DNA of 6,867 bases, from assembly GCA_019417795.1 (NCBI GenBank), contig DXUR01000137.1, forward strand, positions 1 through 6,867, in the 5' to 3' direction. The notes beneath the pieces were generated by a model. The model was not told the origin of the DNA. It did not search any database and saw only the letters and a program-made list of their open reading frames with translations. This stretch comes from Clostridiales bacterium (GTDB lineage: Bacteria; Bacillota_A; Clostridia; Oscillospirales; Oscillospiraceae). A program made the position numbers and the translations under genes. Shown here one piece after another: positions 4,716 to 6,867 of the stretch (within the stretch, counting starts at the first letter, position 1; each line of letters opens with the position of its first letter).

Positions 4716-6140
4716 ATGGGACTGATCAAAGCGGCAATGGGCGCGGCTGGCGGCGTGTTGGCCGACCAGTGGAAGGAATACTTTTATTGCGAAGCGATCC
4801 CCTCTGACGTGCTGGCGGTCAAGGGCAAAAAGAAGGTCACGGGCCGTTCCAGCAATACCAAGGGCGATGACAACATCATCACCAACGGCAGCCTGATCGC
4901 CATTGCGGACGGACAGTGCATGCTCATCGTGGAGCAGGGCAAGGTGGTGGACGTCTGCGCCGAGCCCGGTGAGTACACCTACGATATGTCCACGGAGCCC
5001 AGCATTTTCTCCGGCGACCTGGGTGAGAGCGTGAAGAACGTGTTCCAGAATATCGGCAAGCGTTTCACCTTCGGCGGCGAAGCCCCCAAGGATCAGCGGG
5101 TCTACTACTTCAACACCAAGGAGCTGACGGGCAATAAGTACGGCACCCCCAGCCCCGTCCCCTTCCGGGTGGTGGACCAGCGGGCTGGCATCGACATTGA
5201 CATCGGCATCCGCTGCTTCGGCGAGTACAGCATCCGGCTGAAGAACCCCCTGCTGTTCTACACCAACGTCTGCGGCAACGTCAGTAAGGACTACAAGACG
5301 GAAAATATCGCCGGGCAGATGAAAACGGAGCTGCTGACGGCTCTGCAGCCCGCTTTCGCCAAGATCAGCGAAATGGGCATCCGCTATTCCGCCCTTCCCG
5401 GCCATACTCTGGAGCTGGCTGACGCCCTCAACGAGCAGCTTTCCGGCAAGTGGCGGGATCTGCGCGGCATGGAGATCGTCTCCTTCGGCGTTTCCAGCGT
5501 GAAGGCCAATGAGGAAGACGAGCAGATGATCAAGGAGCTGCAGCGCAACGCGGCCTTTATGGACCCCACCCGCGCGGCGGCGCATCTCGTCGGCTCTCAG
5601 GGCGAGGCGATGAAGGCGGCGGCCGCCAACACCGGCGCCGGTCCCGCCATGGCCTTTATGGGCATGGGCATGGCCGGCCAGATGGGCGGCATGAACGCCC
5701 AGAACCTGTTCCAGATGGGCCAGCAGCAACAGGCCCAGCAGCAGGCGGCGCAGCCCGCCCCCGCTCCCGCAGCGCAGGGCTGGACCTGCACCTGCGGTCA
5801 GAGCGGCATCACCGGCAACTTCTGCCCCAACTGCGGCAGCAAGAAGCCGGAGCCGAAGCCTGCCGGGGACAGCTGGCAGTGCGCCTGCGGCGCCACCGCC
5901 ACCGGAAAATTCTGCCCGGAATGCGGCAAGCCCAAGCCCGCCGCCGCAGCGGACGGCTGGACCTGCACCTGCGGCGCGGTGAATAAGGGCAAGTTCTGTG
6001 CCGAGTGCGGCAAGCCCAAGCCTGCCGGAGTTCCTCAGTACAAGTGTGACAAGTGCGGCTGGGAGCCTGCCGACCCGCAGCATCCCCCCAAGTTCTGCCC
6101 TGAGTGCGGCGACCCCTTTGACGACGGGGACATCGTGTAA
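4716..6140 (+). CDS. SPFH-domain protein with four C-terminal zinc ribbons (YdjI-like)
   Basis: A 474-residue protein with no signal peptide. Residues about 20-270 form an SPFH (stomatin/prohibitin/flotillin/HflK-type) domain of the kind often labelled virion core protein-like in Clostridia; the WKEYFYCEAIPSDVLAVKG opening is typical. Then come an Ala/Met/Gly-rich segment (about 297-335) and a Gln/Ala/Pro linker (336-354). Four ribbons follow: C358/C360/C370/C373, C389/C391/C400/C403, C417/C419/C428/C431 (all W-x-C-x-C-G ... F-C-x2-C-G) and C444/C447/C461/C464 (C-x2-C ... C-x2-C, rubredoxin-like). The relative YdjI of B. subtilis is a cytosolic SPFH protein that works with membrane partners and PspA. 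AAGGAG at 4701-4706, 9 bases before the ATG, fixes the start. The stop overlaps the next ATG by one base, so the two are translationally coupled. A membrane-scaffold role is inferred. Confidence 0.87.
   Translation: MGLIKAAMGAAGGVLADQWKEYFYCEAIPSDVLAVKGKKKVTGRSSNTKGDDNIITNGSLIAIADGQCMLIVEQGKVVDVCAEPGEYTYDMSTEPSIFSGDLGESVKNVFQNIGKRFTFGGEAPKDQRVYYFNTKELTGNKYGTPSPVPFRVVDQRAGIDIDIGIRCFGEYSIRLKNPLLFYTNVCGNVSKDYKTENIAGQMKTELLTALQPAFAKISEMGIRYSALPGHTLELADALNEQLSGKWRDLRGMEIVSFGVSSVKANEEDEQMIKELQRNAAFMDPTRAAAHLVGSQGEAMKAAAANTGAGPAMAFMGMGMAGQMGGMNAQNLFQMGQQQQAQQQAAQPAPAPAAQGWTCTCGQSGITGNFCPNCGSKKPEPKPAGDSWQCACGATATGKFCPECGKPKPAAAADGWTCTCGAVNKGKFCAECGKPKPAGVPQYKCDKCGWEPADPQHPPKFCPECGDPFDDGDIV
5778..6022 (+). 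repeat. Internal DNA repeats within the zinc-ribbon region
   Basis: The 20 bases at 5778-5797 recur exactly at 5955-5974 (start of ribbons 1 and 3). The 17 bases at 5922-5938 recur exactly at 6006-6022 (end of ribbons 2 and 3, encoding CGKPKP). The near-identity at DNA level points to recent duplication or gene conversion among the ribbon modules. Confidence 0.75.
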
Positions 6141-6649
6141 TGAAACGGCGGATGATTTGGATTTTCCTGGCGGGCGCGCTGGTAGGGATCGTCCTTTCGG
6201 GCCTGTATAAGCATTTTGTCACGGACCAGATCATGGATGGGGGCAACGGCATGGAGAATCCGGATCAAAACCTGTTCCTGCTGGACGGGGACGGTACTTA
6301 TGTGGACAATTCCCTCCTCTGGCCAGTGCTGGAGGGAACATGGGAAAGTCCGGAGGACGGCTGGCAGGCGGTCATCAGCGAAGAGGACGGCCTGACCCTC
6401 CGGTTGGACGGCGAGACCGTTCTGGAAACCCCGCTGGACTTCACCTACATCCCGCGTAAAAAGATACAGGACACAGGGCTGATGTTAGACAACCGTGTTC
6501 TCCAGAAGGCGGACGGCACGGAATGGGGGAAGATCCTGGACGTTTACCACTGTGCCGGGGCCGGCGAGGACAGCGGCAGACTGGAGCTGACGGTGGACTG
6601 GTCGGAAGCGGCGGACAAAGTGGTGGAGCTTCAAAAAGTTGAAGAATAA
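6140..6649 (+). CDS. Small single-pass membrane protein, coupled to the SPFH gene
   Basis: A 169-residue protein of unknown family. MKRRM is followed by one hydrophobic segment (about residues 6-23) without a lipobox or clear signal-peptidase site, so it is probably an N-terminally anchored protein with its C-terminal part outside (positive-inside rule). Residues 60-100 read as alternating strands after LLWPVLEGTWES, a G-x-W start like the motifs in the lipoprotein upstream, and 128-155 are again strand-rich; a small lipocalin-like barrel is possible (inference). The ATG at 6140 shares its A with the TAA of the SPFH gene, and no good Shine-Dalgarno precedes it, so translation most likely depends on re-initiation. 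It is a natural candidate for the membrane partner of the SPFH protein. It ends with a small CTTCAA/TTGAAG inverted repeat (6629-6644). Confidence 0.78.
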   Translation: MKRRMIWIFLAGALVGIVLSGLYKHFVTDQIMDGGNGMENPDQNLFLLDGDGTYVDNSLLWPVLEGTWESPEDGWQAVISEEDGLTLRLDGETVLETPLDFTYIPRKKIQDTGLMLDNRVLQKADGTEWGKILDVYHCAGAGEDSGRLELTVDWSEAADKVVELQKVEE

Positions 6650-6679
6650 GAGCGAATAGCGGATTTTTTGGCGAATACC

Positions 6680-6710
6680 GTCCCCGGCCGCGGGAGCCAC
6701 GGCCGGGGAC
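6680..6710. repeat. GC-rich perfect hairpin between the membrane protein and the DUF4428 gene
   Basis: Bases 6680-6690 pair with 6700-6710 (11 pairs, nine of them G-C) around a 9-base loop. No T-run follows on either strand, so it is not a classical terminator. It may limit 3'-to-5' decay or pause polymerase, letting the downstream gene be made at another level. A T-run (6664-6669) lies before the stem, not after it. Confidence 0.55.
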
Positions 6711-6782
6711 AAGGTCCCGGTTCCGGGTGGACAATGCAATGTGAGCCGTTACGGTGGTTGAAAACAACAGGAGGAAGCTATT

Positions 6783-6867
6783 ATGGGATTGTTTGATAAG
6801 AAATACTGCGACATCTGCGGCGAGAAGATCGGACTGTTGGGCAATCGGAAACTGGAAGACGGCAACC
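6783..6867 (+). CDS. DUF4428-type zinc-binding protein, N-terminal fragment
   Basis: The first 28 codons of a gene that runs out of the window. The start MGLFDKKYCDICGEKIGLLGNRKLEDGN is characteristic of DUF4428 proteins of Clostridia, in which a C-x2-C pair (Cys9 and Cys12 here) and a later cysteine pair are thought to bind zinc, usually followed by domains that cannot be seen here. A strong AGGAGG at 6769-6774 lies 8 bases before the ATG. It follows the SPFH/membrane-protein pair by 133 bases in the same direction, with a GC-rich hairpin between, and I see no convincing promoter there, so co-transcription is likely. Like the SPFH protein it is a small-zinc-module protein, which fits a shared job. 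Confidence 0.75.
   Translation, partial: MGLFDKKYCDICGEKIGLLGNRKLEDGN

Noticed and set aside
4650..6083. A 477-codon open frame on the minus strand opposite the SPFH gene
   Set aside because: It is Ala/Gly/Leu/Arg/His-rich low-complexity translation caused by GC-rich codons of the real gene. It has no recognisable domain, and the plus-strand SPFH and zinc-ribbon motifs are clear.
5778..6110. Repeated units considered as a CRISPR-like or satellite array
   Set aside because: The repeats are in frame, encode Cys-x-Cys / Cys-x2-Cys ribbons, and have no regular spacer length.
6728..6733. TGGACA as a -35 box for the DUF4428 gene
   Set aside because: Bases 17 positions downstream (6751-6756) do not resemble a -10 box.

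Overview
The window looks like chromosomal DNA from a fairly GC-rich Gram-positive gut Clostridium relative (Oscillospiraceae, Flavonifractor/Lawsonibacter-like). This placement is inferred from strong AGGAGG-type ribosome binding sites, Rho-independent terminators with U-tracts, a lipoprotein with a Gram-positive-style signal, a ProRS ending in the zinc-site/Tyr tail, a CCA-encoded tRNA-Cys, and an SPFH/zinc-ribbon protein type common in Clostridia. I see no phage, transposase, CRISPR or conjugation genes.

Layout. 1-294: 3' end of a prolyl-tRNA synthetase on the + strand. 316-399: two strong hairpins forming a bidirectional terminator, facing a convergent PLP-dependent aminotransferase (1593-412, - strand). 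1594-1879: divergent control region. It holds a minus-strand promoter with two perfect palindromes (one just downstream of the expected start of transcription, one across the -35) and a plus-strand TTGACA promoter for tRNA-Cys (1880-1954), which has its own terminator. 2119-2805: an MTA/SAH nucleosidase (mtnN-like) with its own terminator. 2880-3275: a gene-free stretch of about 400 bases. It contains a perfect 10-bp inverted repeat abutting a good promoter, followed by a roughly 180-base leader that can fold into two long hairpins upstream of an uncharacterised lipoprotein gene (3276-4619).

4716-6867 is a putative membrane-associated cluster: a cytosolic SPFH-domain protein with four C-terminal zinc ribbons, a one-base-overlapping small single-pass membrane protein, and the start of a DUF4428 (N-terminal zinc-binding) protein. 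By analogy with Bacillus subtilis YdjI (an SPFH protein working with membrane partners and PspA), this may be an envelope or membrane-organisation module; this is inference. The lipoprotein just upstream is in the same orientation and, like the small membrane protein, carries G-x-W motifs followed by beta-rich sequence. It may therefore belong to the same envelope-facing group, though a weak terminator-like hairpin lies between them.

The parts most worth following up are the structured leader and inverted repeat at 3037-3275 and the SPFH/zinc-ribbon/membrane/DUF4428 cluster. The proS, aminotransferase, tRNA-Cys and mtnN part is ordinary housekeeping.
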